Assembly: GCA_012729015.1 (NCBI GenBank) | Contig: JAAYDY010000032.1 | Location: 1-64,000 of the forward strand | Length of the DNA stretch: 64,000 nucleotides | Reading direction: 5' to 3' | Source of the DNA: Phycisphaerae bacterium | GTDB taxonomy: Bacteria; Planctomycetota; Phycisphaerae; FEN-1346; JAACEH01 | In this document: in pieces, positions 55,874-64,000 of the stretch | How the letters are laid out: the number at the start of each line of letters is the position of its first letter | Position numbering within the stretch: the first letter of the stretch is position 1 | Made by a program: the position numbers and the translations under genes | The notes under the pieces: model-generated | Databases searched by the model: none | The model's input: only the letters and a program-made list of their open reading frames with translations | Told to the model about the DNA's origin: nothing

Positions 55874-57391
55874 ATGACCAAGGCGTGCGGCTTCGATAAC
55901 GACAAATACCTCCGCGAACAGACGGCCGAAATCCTCCAGCGCGTCGAGCGATTCGAAGACAAGCTCTACCTGGAGTTCGGCGGCAAACTCATGTTCGACT
56001 ACCACGCCGCCCGTGTCCTGCCAGGCTACGATCCCAACGTCAAGATGCGGCTGCTTCAGCAACTCAAGGACCGGGCCGACATCATCGTCTGCATCTACGC
56101 CGGCGACATCGAACGCAAGAAGCTCCGGGCCGACTTCGGCATCACCTACGACGCCGATGCCCTGAAGCTGATCGACGATCTGCGCGACTGGGACCTGTCG
56201 ATCCGAGCCGTCGTGATCACGCGGTTCGACGACCAGCCTGCCGCCAGAATGTTCAAGGCCAAGCTTCAGAACCGAGGCATCCGCGTTTACACCCACCGCG
56301 CCACCAAAGGATACCCCACCGACGTGGACGCCATCGTCAGCGACGACGGCTACGGCGCCAACGAGTACATCGAGACCGTCCATCCTCTGGTCGTCGTCAC
56401 CGGCCCCGGCCCCGGCAGCGGCAAACTGGCCACCTGTCTCTCGCAGATCTACCATGACCACCGGCGAGGGGGGCGGTCCGGCTACGCCAAGTTCGAGACG
56501 TTCCCCATCTGGAGTCTGCCGCTGAAGCATCCCGTGAATGTCGCCTACGAGGCAGCCACCGCCGACCTCGGCGACTTCAACCTCATCGACCCGTTCCACC
56601 TCGAAGCCACCGGCAACGTCGCCGTCAACTACAACCGCGACGTGGAGGTCTTCCCCGTGGTCCGCCGGATCCTCACGCGCATTATGGGCGGCGACGATCT
56701 CTATCGGTCTCCTACCGAGATGGGCGTCAACCGCGCCGGATTCGCCGTGGTGGATGATGCCGCTGTGCGGAAGGCGGCCGGCCAGGAGGTCATCCGTCGC
56801 CACTTCCGTTACGCCTGCGAGCATGCCATGGGACTCGTCGAGGGGCCCACCGTCGAACGTGCGAGATTGCTCATGGAGGAGTTGGGCGCCGATGAGTCCG
56901 ATCGCAGCGTTGTCGCTCCCGCAAGGAACGCTGGCGACGAGGCGCGCCGCACCGGCAAGGGCAACAAGGGCGTCTTCGTCGGCGCGGCCATCGAACTGGC
57001 CGACGGCACGCTCATCACGGGCAAGAACTCGCCGCTCATGCACGCCGCCTCAAGCCTCGTGCTCAACGCCGTCAAACGCCTCGCCGGCATTCCTGATTCC
57101 ATTCACCTGCTGTCGCCCGCCATCATCGAGTCGATCAGCAGTCTCAAGACCAACGTCTTCAGGGCCAGGACCGTCAGCCTCGACCTGGAGGAGACCCTCA
57201 TCGCGCTGAGCATCAGCGCCGCCACCAACCCCACCGCCCAGGTGGCTGTGGAACGACTCGTCGACCTCCAGGGATGCGAGGCCCACCTGACCCACATTCC
57301 GCGGCCCGGCGACGAGGCCGGCCTGCGACGCCTCGGTGTCAACCTGACCTGCGACCCCGTCTTCTCCGGCAGCGACCTCTTCCAGCCGTAG
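55874..57391 (+). CDS. DUF1846 family protein
   Basis: A 505-residue cytoplasmic protein of the DUF1846 family, full length. Recognisable parts are the N-terminus 'GFDNDKYLREQT', a nucleotide-loop-like 'VVVTGPGPGSGKLATCLSQIYH' near 175, 'GRSGYAKFETFPIWSLPLKHPVN', and 'TDVDAIVSDDGYGANEY'. The P-loop-like segment suggests nucleotide handling, but the biochemical role of the family is not established to my knowledge. ATG 55874 starts the conserved region; the frame upstream covers the riboswitch on the other strand and is not coding. Confidence 0.9.
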   Translation: MTKACGFDNDKYLREQTAEILQRVERFEDKLYLEFGGKLMFDYHAARVLPGYDPNVKMRLLQQLKDRADIIVCIYAGDIERKKLRADFGITYDADALKLIDDLRDWDLSIRAVVITRFDDQPAARMFKAKLQNRGIRVYTHRATKGYPTDVDAIVSDDGYGANEYIETVHPLVVVTGPGPGSGKLATCLSQIYHDHRRGGRSGYAKFETFPIWSLPLKHPVNVAYEAATADLGDFNLIDPFHLEATGNVAVNYNRDVEVFPVVRRILTRIMGGDDLYRSPTEMGVNRAGFAVVDDAAVRKAAGQEVIRRHFRYACEHAMGLVEGPTVERARLLMEELGADESDRSVVAPARNAGDEARRTGKGNKGVFVGAAIELADGTLITGKNSPLMHAASSLVLNAVKRLAGIPDSIHLLSPAIIESISSLKTNVFRARTVSLDLEETLIALSISAATNPTAQVAVERLVDLQGCEAHLTHIPRPGDEAGLRRLGVNLTCDPVFSGSDLFQP

Positions 57392-57411
57392 GCTCTGTCT
57401 GGAAACCATGG

Positions 57412-57512
57412 CGTGGGCATCTTGCCCACGAGTGCCACGGGCCGGAAAGCCCATGGAAGGCATAGCAAGCAGGGCCAGGATGGCCCTGCGACGCACGGGC
57501 AAGGTGCCCGTG
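57412..57512. repeat. cluster of short palindromes between convergent genes
   Basis: Four stems in 100 bases: CGTGGGCA-TCT-TGCCCACG (57412-57430), GGGC/GCCC (57439-57452), AGGGCCA-GGA-TGGCCCT (57471-57487) and CACGGGCA-AGG-TGCCCGTG (57494-57512). They fill the gap between DUF1846 (+) and typA (-). The first and last stems are variants of one unit, so this looks like a repeated intergenic element that may also end transcription from both sides. Confidence 0.65.
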
Positions 57513-57563
57513 CCACGGTAGAGTTCGTTTTCGGGCTGGGCTTGGTGTAGGGTGCCCGCCGAC

Positions 57564-59405
57564 TCAGGTGGCCGCCGCCTTGCGGCTCAGCTTGCGCCGG
57601 GCCGTCTCGCTCAGGTGACGCTTGCGCAGCCGGATCGACCTCGGCGTCAGCTCCACCAACTCGTCGTCTTCGATGTACTCCAACGCCACCTCCAACGACA
57701 TCTGACGCGCCGCCTTCAGCACCACCGTCTGGTCCTTGCTTGCCGCTCGCATGTTCGTCAGCTTCTTCTGCCGAACCACGTTCACGCCGATGTCGCCGTC
57801 CTTGCAGTGCTCGCCAACGACCTGTCCTTCGTAGACCTGGTCGCCCGGGACCACAAACAGCACACCCCGGTCGGCCAACTGGTCCGCGGCATAGGCCGTC
57901 ACCTGGCCGGTATCGGTCGCCACCATCGCTCCGTTCGTCCGGTGAGGAATCTCCCCTCGGTACGCCCCGTAGCTCTGGAACCGATGATGCATGACTGCTT
58001 CGCCCTGTGTCGCCGTGAGCATTCGGTTCCGCAGCCCGATCAGACCACGAGCTGGGATCGTGAAGTTCAGGTGCGTCTGCTTGCCGCGAGTGTCCATTCG
58101 CACGAGCTCCGCACGCCGGTCGCCCACCAGTTGCATGACCGACCCGACGAACTCGCTCGGAACGTCCAGCACCAGCAATTCGATCGGCTCCAGCCGATGG
58201 CCGTTCTCGTGATGGTAGATCACCTGCGGCTTGCCGACTGTCAATTCATAGCCTTCCCGGCGCATCGTCTCCAGCAGGATGCCCAGATGCAGCAGCCCGC
58301 GGCCCGACACCACGAACTCGTCCCCGCGGTCCTCCACGCGCAACGCCACGTTCGATTGCAATTCGCGATCCAGACGCTCGCGAAGCTGGCGGTTCGTGGC
58401 GCACAGCCCCTCGCGTCCTCCAAACGGGCCGTCGTTGATCCGGAACGTCATGTGCAACGTTGGCTCATCGATCGGCAGCGTCGGTAATGCCACAGGATGC
58501 TCGGCATCGGCCAGCGTGTCGCCGATGTCCACCTGCTTCAGCCCCACCACCGCACACAGATCCCCGACGTCCACGTGCTCCACTTCCTTACGTCCCAGGC
58601 CCTCGAACCGGAAAAGCTGCCCGATCTTCTGGAGCGTCTGGTTTCCGTGCCGGTCGATCACCGCCACCGTCGTGGCTGTACGCAGCGTCCCGGCGAAGAC
58701 GCGGCCTACGCCGATGCGACCCACGTAATCGTTGTAGTCCAGCGTCGTGATCAACGCCTGCAACGGCGCCGTCCCGTCCAGCGTTGGCACAGGAACGTAT
58801 TCGATGATTGCATCGAACAGGTCGTGAACGTCGCCCTGGCCCTCCTGCGGCAGGCGGTCCGCGTCCCTCGTCGCCCAACCCTCGCGACCCGATGCGTACA
58901 CCGTCGGGAAGTCCAGCGCATGGTCGTCCGCCCCAAGGTCCACCAGCAGATCGAACACCTCTTCGTGGACCTCGTGCGGCCGCGTGTTCGGCCGGTCCAT
59001 TTTGTTGATCACCACCACCGGACGAAGCCCCGCCTCGAGCGCCTTGCTCAGCACATACCGCGTCTGAGGCATCACGCCCTCGAAGGCGTCCACCACCAGC
59101 AGCACGCCGTCGGCCATCTTCAGCACACGCTCCACCTCGCCGCTGAAATCCGCGTGGCCGGGCGTGTCCACGATGTTGATGTGAAAATGCTCGCCGTGAC
59201 GATCGGTATAGTCGATCGCGCAGTTCTTCGACAGAATCGTGATGCCGCGCTCACGTTCCAGCGGGTTGCTGTCCAGGATGCATTCGCCCTGGAGCTCGCC
59301 CTGGCGGAACTGTCCGCTCTGACGCAGCAACTGATCGACCAGTGTCGTCTTGCCATGGTCCACGTGGGCGATAATCGCCACATTACGAATACTCTCTCGG
59401 GTCAT
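57564..59405 (-). CDS. typA: ribosome-associated translational GTPase TypA/BipA
   Basis: A 613-residue GTPase, the family's normal length. G1 is [11 protein letters not shown]2 RERGITI, G3 DTPGHADF and G4 NKMD; EF-G-like domains II, III and V follow, and the C-terminal domain ends basic ([21 protein letters not shown]). It binds 70S ribosomes and helps assembly or translation under stress. ATG 59405 starts '[19 protein letters not shown]'; the longer frame is rejected. A promoter lies about 210 bases upstream. Confidence 0.97.
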   Translation of the reverse strand: MTRESIRNVAIIAHVDHGKTTLVDQLLRQSGQFRQGELQGECILDSNPLERERGITILSKNCAIDYTDRHGEHFHINIVDTPGHADFSGEVERVLKMADGVLLVVDAFEGVMPQTRYVLSKALEAGLRPVVVINKMDRPNTRPHEVHEEVFDLLVDLGADDHALDFPTVYASGREGWATRDADRLPQEGQGDVHDLFDAIIEYVPVPTLDGTAPLQALITTLDYNDYVGRIGVGRVFAGTLRTATTVAVIDRHGNQTLQKIGQLFRFEGLGRKEVEHVDVGDLCAVVGLKQVDIGDTLADAEHPVALPTLPIDEPTLHMTFRINDGPFGGREGLCATNRQLRERLDRELQSNVALRVEDRGDEFVVSGRGLLHLGILLETMRREGYELTVGKPQVIYHHENGHRLEPIELLVLDVPSEFVGSVMQLVGDRRAELVRMDTRGKQTHLNFTIPARGLIGLRNRMLTATQGEAVMHHRFQSYGAYRGEIPHRTNGAMVATDTGQVTAYAADQLADRGVLFVVPGDQVYEGQVVGEHCKDGDIGVNVVRQKKLTNMRAASKDQTVVLKAARQMSLEVALEYIEDDELVELTPRSIRLRKRHLSETARRKLSRKAAAT

Positions 59406-59616
59406 AACGCCCTCACGACTTACAGGGAGTGGGTCACTTCGGGAACGCAGCGGGAGCGACCCGCCGACACGCGCCATACGATGGACGGCGACTACCGCCG
59501 CTCAGAAGGGGCAGGGGGGATTATCCAGTGAACGGCCCGCAGGGCGCGGACCATCCGTACCACAAGAGGCTTGTAAACGAGGCTGGTCACACGCTCAGAA
59601 GAAACCATAGCACCAC

Positions 59617-59645
59617 ACTATATCGCGCCGGAGCGGCGAAGTCAA
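59617..59645 (-). promoter_or_regulatory. promoter of typA
   Basis: TTGACT (59640-59645) and TATAGT (59617-59622) with a 17-base spacer on the - strand. The leader to typA would be about 200 bases with no recognised riboswitch. A second TATAGT lies just upstream (59649-59654). The rest of 59406-59769 shows nothing further. Confidence 0.65.
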
Positions 59646-59769
59646 ACACTATACCGCCGCACAATGAATGGGACCCATGCGGGCAATCGCGGGGGCCATC
59701 TCTAATACCGCCAGAATGACAGGGCACTCCCCGTCCACCGAGGTGCGGCCGGGGTGGACCGTTGTGCGT

Positions 59770-61884
59770 TCAGCCGACATCGATGAGCTCCATCTTGCGG
59801 CCGTAGGTGGCCAGCAGCGCGTCCCGAATGAACCGGTGCTCCGGCCGGGCCAGGTCGGCGTCCTGGCGGACCAGGTCGGAGGCCTCCTGGCGGGCCAGTT
59901 GCAGCAGGTCGTAATCTTCCACGAGGTTGCCCACTCGCAATTCGGGCAGACCGTGTTGCCGCGTGCCGAAGAACTCGCCCGGCCCCCGCAGCTTCAGATC
60001 CTCCTCGGCGATCCGGAACCCATCGTTGGTCTCGGTCATGACGCCAATGCGCCGCTCGGCAAACTCCGTCGTCGGTTGGGCGACCAGGTAGCAGGTGCTC
60101 TCGTGTGGGCCGCGGCCGATGCGACCGCGAAGCTGGTGAAGCTGGGCCAACCCGAACCGTTCCGCGTGCTCGATCACCATCGCGGTGGCGTTTTCCACGT
60201 CGATGCCGACCTCGATGACGATCGTCGACACGAGCACATGCGTGTGCCCGGAGCGAAAATCGGCCATGATGCGCTGCTTCTCGTCGGCATCCATACGACC
60301 GTGCAGCAGCGCGACGCGGAACTCCGCAAACACGTCCTTTTGTAGCCGTCGGGCCTCCTCCGTGGCCGCCTTCATGTCCTGCTTGTCGCTCTCTTCGACC
60401 AGGGGACAGACGACGTATGCCTGCCGCCCTCGGCGGATGTCCTGGCGGATGTGCTCGTACATGGCGGGGCGTCCGCTCGGCCGCACCCACGCCGTCCGCA
60501 CCGGCCGCCGGCCGGGCGGCAACTCGTCGATTACGCTGATGTCCAGGTCGCCGAAGACCGTCAGGGCGAGCGTTCGAGGAATCGGTGTGGCCGTCATGAC
60601 GAGGTAGTGCGGGCGCAGGGGCTGGTCGCTCTCGGCGTTGCGCCACCGCGACTCGGCCCGCTGGAGCACGCCGAACTTGTGCTGCTCGTCCACGACGACG
60701 AAGCCCAGGCGTTTGAATGTCACGTCCTGCTGGATGAGAGCCTGGGTGCCGACGACAATATCCACGTCGCCGTCGCGGATGCGGGCCAGGGCCTTCTTGC
60801 GCTCGGCAGCGCTCAGCGAACCGCTAAGCAGAAGCCACCGGACACGCGAGTCGGCCAGGAACCGTTCGATGCTTCGCAGATGCTGCTCGGTGAGGATCTC
60901 CGTGGGCGTCATGATCGCGGCCTGGCACTCGTTGGCCACGGCCGCAAGGATGCCGTAGAGCGCTACGACGGTCTTGCCGCTGCCGACGTCGCCCTGGACG
61001 AGACGCGCCATGGGGGTACTGGCGCCGATGTCGGCCACGATGTCGGTAATGGCGCGGTTCTGGGCTGCCGTCAGGGCAAAGGGAAACCGTCGCCGGATAT
61101 GCGCGTCGATGGCCGGGGTCACTGCCAGTCGCGGCGCGTCCTGGAACCGCTTGAGGCCCCGGCGACGCAGGGCCACGGCCAGTTCCATCAGGAAGAACTC
61201 CTCGAACGCCATGCGGCGGCGGGCACGGCCGACGGCTTTCATGCTGGTCGGCCGGTGCAGCTCGCGTACGGCGGCGCGAACGCTCGGCATGGCCAGACGC
61301 TTCAGCGTCGCCGGCGTGAACAGTTCCGGCAACTCGCCCAGACACTGGTCCAGTGCCGCCTGCACGGCCCTGGCGATGGAGCGGCTCTGAAGTCCCTCGG
61401 TGGCGGGGTAGGTCGCCTGAATCGACGCGTCGCCGGCATCCTCGTCGCCTTCCCCGATCTCCCGGAAGCTGGGGTGTTGCATCTGGAGGTGGCGACGGTA
61501 GAGCCGCGTGCGGCCGGTCAAGCGGTAGGTTCGCCCCGGATGGAGTTGGTTGCGCAGGTACGGTGCGTTGAACCAGACGACCTTGACGCTGCCGGAATCG
61601 TCGGCAAAGGCCGCCTCCACGTGGCGCCATTGGGCGATGCGGACCTCCAGGCACTGGGCCACGACGGTCTGTTTCTGGCCGTCCTGAAGCTGGATAATCG
61701 GACAGACGTCGGTCGGTTCTTCGTAGTCGCGCGGAAACAGGTAGAGGAGGTCGCGGACCGTCTCGACGTCCAGGCGCCTGAACAGCTCGGCCCGGACCGG
61801 GCCCACCCCTTTGACGAACTGGACCTTGTCCTCAATTCGAAGCGCCACGGCGGCGACCTCCGTGAGTGGCCTGACGGTCAGCAC
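59770..61884 (-). CDS. recG: ATP-dependent DNA helicase RecG
   Basis: A 704-residue replication-fork helicase. The N-terminal OB/wedge domain starts 'VKGVGPVRAELFRRLDVETVRDLLYLFPRDYE'. Helicase motifs include Walker A GDVGSGKTVVAL, DEQH (VVDEQHKFG), MTATPIPRTL, and 'QLRGRIGRG'; the C-terminal 'GPGEFFGTRQHGLPELR' is RecG-specific. It remodels stalled forks and Holliday junctions. The start is a GTG at 61884; a start about 14 codons later is possible. Confidence 0.97.
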   Translation of the reverse strand: MLTVRPLTEVAAVALRIEDKVQFVKGVGPVRAELFRRLDVETVRDLLYLFPRDYEEPTDVCPIIQLQDGQKQTVVAQCLEVRIAQWRHVEAAFADDSGSVKVVWFNAPYLRNQLHPGRTYRLTGRTRLYRRHLQMQHPSFREIGEGDEDAGDASIQATYPATEGLQSRSIARAVQAALDQCLGELPELFTPATLKRLAMPSVRAAVRELHRPTSMKAVGRARRRMAFEEFFLMELAVALRRRGLKRFQDAPRLAVTPAIDAHIRRRFPFALTAAQNRAITDIVADIGASTPMARLVQGDVGSGKTVVALYGILAAVANECQAAIMTPTEILTEQHLRSIERFLADSRVRWLLLSGSLSAAERKKALARIRDGDVDIVVGTQALIQQDVTFKRLGFVVVDEQHKFGVLQRAESRWRNAESDQPLRPHYLVMTATPIPRTLALTVFGDLDISVIDELPPGRRPVRTAWVRPSGRPAMYEHIRQDIRRGRQAYVVCPLVEESDKQDMKAATEEARRLQKDVFAEFRVALLHGRMDADEKQRIMADFRSGHTHVLVSTIVIEVGIDVENATAMVIEHAERFGLAQLHQLRGRIGRGPHESTCYLVAQPTTEFAERRIGVMTETNDGFRIAEEDLKLRGPGEFFGTRQHGLPELRVGNLVEDYDLLQLARQEASDLVRQDADLARPEHRFIRDALLATYGRKMELIDVG

Positions 61885-61995
61885 GTGCGAACGTCGGCAC
61901 AGTAGCAGTCGGGGCAGGCCGGGTCAACCGTTGTGTTCGGCATTGTCCAGGCACAGAGCCGGGAGGCATGCGGGCTTGCCCCGGTCGGACAAGGA

Positions 61996-62019
61996 AGCGG
62001 CCGCCCGGAGGCGGCCGCT
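61996..62019 (-). terminator. hairpin terminator after LysM lipoprotein gene
   Basis: AGCGGCCGCC (61996-62005) pairs perfectly with GGCGGCCGCT (62010-62019) around a CGGA loop, 44 bases after the LysM gene stop and before recG. The stem is very stable, but no T-run follows on the - strand. Bases 61885-62062 hold no gene. Confidence 0.55.
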
Positions 62020-62062
62020 CGTGCGCCGAGTTCAACAGGATGCCCGCCCGGAACCGAAGCTG

Positions 62063-62464
62063 CTACTGGCTCGGGAGCTTCAGTACCTGACCGACTTTCA
62101 GCGTGTTCGGGTCGCGGATCGTGTCACGGTTGGCGTTGTAGATGTCCTTCCATCGTGCCTGGTTGCCGTAGAAGCGGCGGGCCAGACTGAAGAGCGTGTC
62201 ACCCTTCTGCACGGTGTACGTGCGCGGCGGCACGGTAGTCGTTTCGGTGCCGACCGGGGGCTGCCCGGTGCCTTCAACGACCGTCATGCCCGGATCCCCG
62301 TTGGTCGTCGTGGTGGGGGTCGTCTCCTGGTACGCCGTCACCTCGCCGGGAGCGGTTCCGATCTCGATCGGCGGCTCAGTCACAGTGTCCTTCTTCTGGC
62401 ACCCGCCGACCAGCAGAATCAGGGCGGCCGCCACAGCCATCGTTGCCATTGTTCTGTGATTCAT
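62063..62464 (-). CDS. LysM-domain lipoprotein
   Basis: A 133-residue lipoprotein: signal peptide with lipobox (LLVGGC), a Thr/Pro/Glu-rich linker (about 28-80), and one C-terminal LysM domain ('[34 protein letters not shown]'), which binds N-acetylglucosamine chains such as peptidoglycan. ATG 62464 follows a GGGAGGATT ribosome-binding site. It may tether the envelope or direct a partner to the cell wall. Confidence 0.88.
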   Translation of the reverse strand: MNHRTMATMAVAAALILLVGGCQKKDTVTEPPIEIGTAPGEVTAYQETTPTTTTNGDPGMTVVEGTGQPPVGTETTTVPPRTYTVQKGDTLFSLARRFYGNQARWKDIYNANRDTIRDPNTLKVGQVLKLPSQ

Positions 62465-62688
62465 CGTAATCCTCCCAAGATAATGCGACATGCCCCATGG
62501 TCCTTACTGCACATTATGTGACGATGCTCGGCGGCAACGCAACCCGACGGAACTGATGCGGACGAGGATGAACGAGTTCTGGGAATCGCGATCTGACTCT
62601 CGTGGGCCGACCTCTTGTCCCGACATCCGGCGATCCGTGCCGCACTACGGAGCCGTATGATACCGCTCCGATTTTCCCGGGTCAAATC

Positions 62689-63552
62689 TTATCCGTGCCC
62701 CAGGCCGTGCATCAACTGGCGCACGAGGTCCGTATCGCTGATCCGGGCGAACAGAAGCAGTGCGATGGCCGTTCCCGTGTGGATGTCATAGGCCAGACTG
62801 CCTCGGCGCTCGTTGAAGAAGACCACCCGCAAAACGAGGCCGCGCAGTCCCTTGCGTTTGGGTGCCTGGCCCGTGGTCAGAACCGCATGGGCGTGCAGCA
62901 ACCGCTGAAGGGCCGTCAGGGCCGTCCACAGGCCCAGTTCCCACATCAGCATCGGCAGATTCAGGGCAAACAGGGCGATCACCGTGCCGGCGAACCGTTC
63001 GCCCCGCCGCCAGAACCCCACGTCGCAGTCGGGGATCTCGTCCTCGGCCCGTGCGCGCACATAGCTGATGAGCATGCTGTTGGTGACCGCCAGGACGGCC
63101 AGCAGGGCATACGTCAGGTTGACCGGACCCGGTTCGCCGTCGGGGCCCGGGTGCTCGGCCGGCCAGGCGACCACGTAGTAGTAGCCCATGCCGGTCAGCA
63201 ACGCCACGTCGCTGATGCGATCGCATGCCGAGTCCAGGACGCCGCCGAACCTGGACCCCTTGCCGCCAATGCGGGCGACCGCCCCGTCGAGCATGTCGCA
63301 GGCTCCGGCAAGCATCATGACCGCGGCCGCGGCGATCCAGTACTCGCGCCCGGCTCCGATCAGCGCCGCCGCCGCCAGGGTCACCAGCAGTCCGATGACC
63401 GTCAGGATGTTCGGGGTGACGCCCAGGCGGATCAGGCCGCGGGCCACGTGGTCGCGTGACCACACGAAGAAGTCGCCGATGAGTTTTGAGGCCGTCCTCA
63501 ACTGCGGATTCTCCCCCAGACCGCTGCGCGGGTCCGTGACGTGTATGCGCAT
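62689..63552 (-). CDS. CDP-alcohol phosphatidyltransferase, probably inositol-phosphate type
   Basis: A 287-residue polytopic membrane enzyme with about six helices. The catalytic signature D-x2-D-G-x2-A-R-x8-G-x3-D-x3-D is complete in 'DMLDGAVARIGGKGSRFGGVLDSACD'. It exchanges the CMP of a CDP-lipid for an alcohol phosphate. The neighbouring inositol-phosphate synthase on the same strand makes inositol-1-phosphate the likely acceptor, giving phosphatidylinositol phosphate. Phosphatidylglycerol phosphate synthase is the alternative. Confidence 0.88.
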   Translation of the reverse strand: MRIHVTDPRSGLGENPQLRTASKLIGDFFVWSRDHVARGLIRLGVTPNILTVIGLLVTLAAAALIGAGREYWIAAAAVMMLAGACDMLDGAVARIGGKGSRFGGVLDSACDRISDVALLTGMGYYYVVAWPAEHPGPDGEPGPVNLTYALLAVLAVTNSMLISYVRARAEDEIPDCDVGFWRRGERFAGTVIALFALNLPMLMWELGLWTALTALQRLLHAHAVLTTGQAPKRKGLRGLVLRVVFFNERRGSLAYDIHTGTAIALLLFARISDTDLVRQLMHGLGHG

Positions 63553-63632
63553 TGCTTCTGCCGCAGCCTCGGATTACGGGGCCGCCGACCTGCGCGGGCC
63601 CGGCAGGCCGAACCGTCCGCGTCGAGTCGCGA

Positions 63633-64000
63633 TCAACGCTCCCGCTGCCCGAGGATGAACGCCTCGACCATCTGACGGGCCACGTTGTCCGTGAACTGCT
63701 GCGGCGGATGCTTCATCGTGTACGACGCGATGCTGGCTAGCGGCCCGCCCACGCCGCGATCCCGGGCCAGCTTGCAGCAGCGGATGGCATCGATGGCCAC
63801 GCCGGCGGAGTTGGGCGAATCTTCCACGCTCAGCCGCAGCTCGATGTTCAGCGGAATGCCTGCAAAGCCGCGGCCCTCCATGCGGAGGAAGCAGATCTTG
63901 TTGTCCTTGATCCACGGCACGTAGTCGGCCGGGCCGATATGCACCTGGTCGGGCGAGAGCGGCGTTTCGAGCTGGCTCGTCACGGCCTCCGTCTTCGAGA
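63633..64000 (-). CDS. ino1: inositol-3-phosphate synthase, C-terminal part (runs off window)
   Basis: The last ~122 residues of myo-inositol-1-phosphate synthase: 'KTEAVTSQL', 'GPADYVPWIKDNKICFLRMEGRGF' and 'LRLSVEDSPNSAGVAIDAIRCCKLARDRGVGGPL' are characteristic of the enzyme's C-terminal region. It converts glucose-6-phosphate to inositol-3-phosphate using NAD. The reading frame stays open to the right edge, so the 5' part lies outside. It is upstream of, and probably in operon with, the CDP-alcohol phosphatidyltransferase 80 bases away. Confidence 0.9.
   Translation of the reverse strand, partial: SKTEAVTSQLETPLSPDQVHIGPADYVPWIKDNKICFLRMEGRGFAGIPLNIELRLSVEDSPNSAGVAIDAIRCCKLARDRGVGGPLASIASYTMKHPPQQFTDNVARQMVEAFILGQRER

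Overview
The window is high-GC bacterial DNA with tightly packed, often 4-bp-overlapping genes. Several features point to Planctomycetota, probably a Phycisphaerae-like lineage: a Planctomycete-style type II secretion operon, a very large Sec-exported RHS protein, a divergent CsrA, a WG-repeat lipoprotein, phosphatidylinositol-type lipid genes and an HPS-RraA fusion. No rRNA is present, so this placement is an inference from gene content. The left 49.8 kb looks largely accessory. The right 14 kb, beyond an initiator tRNA gene, looks like core chromosome.

Region 1 (0.8-12.9 kb, + strand) is a defence operon of the DUF1156 methylase / DUF499 ATPase / SNF2-like helicase class, related to DISARM-like systems. 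It also carries an Apea-like HEPN putative RNase, an unrecognised 140-residue protein and a DUF6602 nuclease-like protein. The methylase probably modifies self DNA, the helicase and ATPase probably act on unmodified DNA, and the HEPN protein may be an RNA-cleaving arm.

Region 2 (13.1-25.6 kb) has a secreted four-haem cytochrome / phosphatase-fold protein (+). Convergent to it is a complete-looking type II secretion operon (- strand, gspDEFGHIJK, a GspC-like gene, gspL and gspM, then a TPR lipoprotein). A prepilin peptidase gene is not in the window.

Region 3 (26.1-43.4 kb, + strand) is transcribed divergently from the secretion operon. It begins with a secreted TPR / coiled-coil protein and a 2347-residue Sec-exported RHS protein with a membrane-anchored partner. 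A displaced RHS C-terminal cassette with a second anchored partner follows, then a 96-bp remnant of the same RHS core. Last come two unusual small proteins in which a signal peptide is joined directly to the RHS 'RDPxG...DPxG' linker and a HExxH metalloprotease-like domain. Every candidate toxin is followed by a membrane-anchored protein or lipoprotein. That is what immunity against toxins acting outside the cytoplasm would need, so I propose a type II secretion-linked RHS effector/immunity array.

Region 4 (43.4-49.8 kb) has about 1 kb without a convincing gene, then a small-gene cluster with csrA, a terpene-cyclase-fold protein with a probable regulatory C-terminus, and a large serine recombinase. 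The recombinase reading frame ends inside the antisense strand of an initiator tRNA-Met gene, so this tRNA is the probable integration site of the accessory DNA to its left.

Region 5 (49.8-64 kb) is core metabolism. It holds a one-carbon/pterin operon (QueD-like, HPS-RraA fusion, pterin-dependent methyltransferase) and a GcvT-GlyA fusion controlled by a clear promoter and a tandem glycine riboswitch. It also holds DUF1846, TypA/BipA, RecG, a LysM lipoprotein, a CDP-alcohol phosphatidyltransferase and the 3' end of inositol-phosphate synthase, which runs off the right edge.
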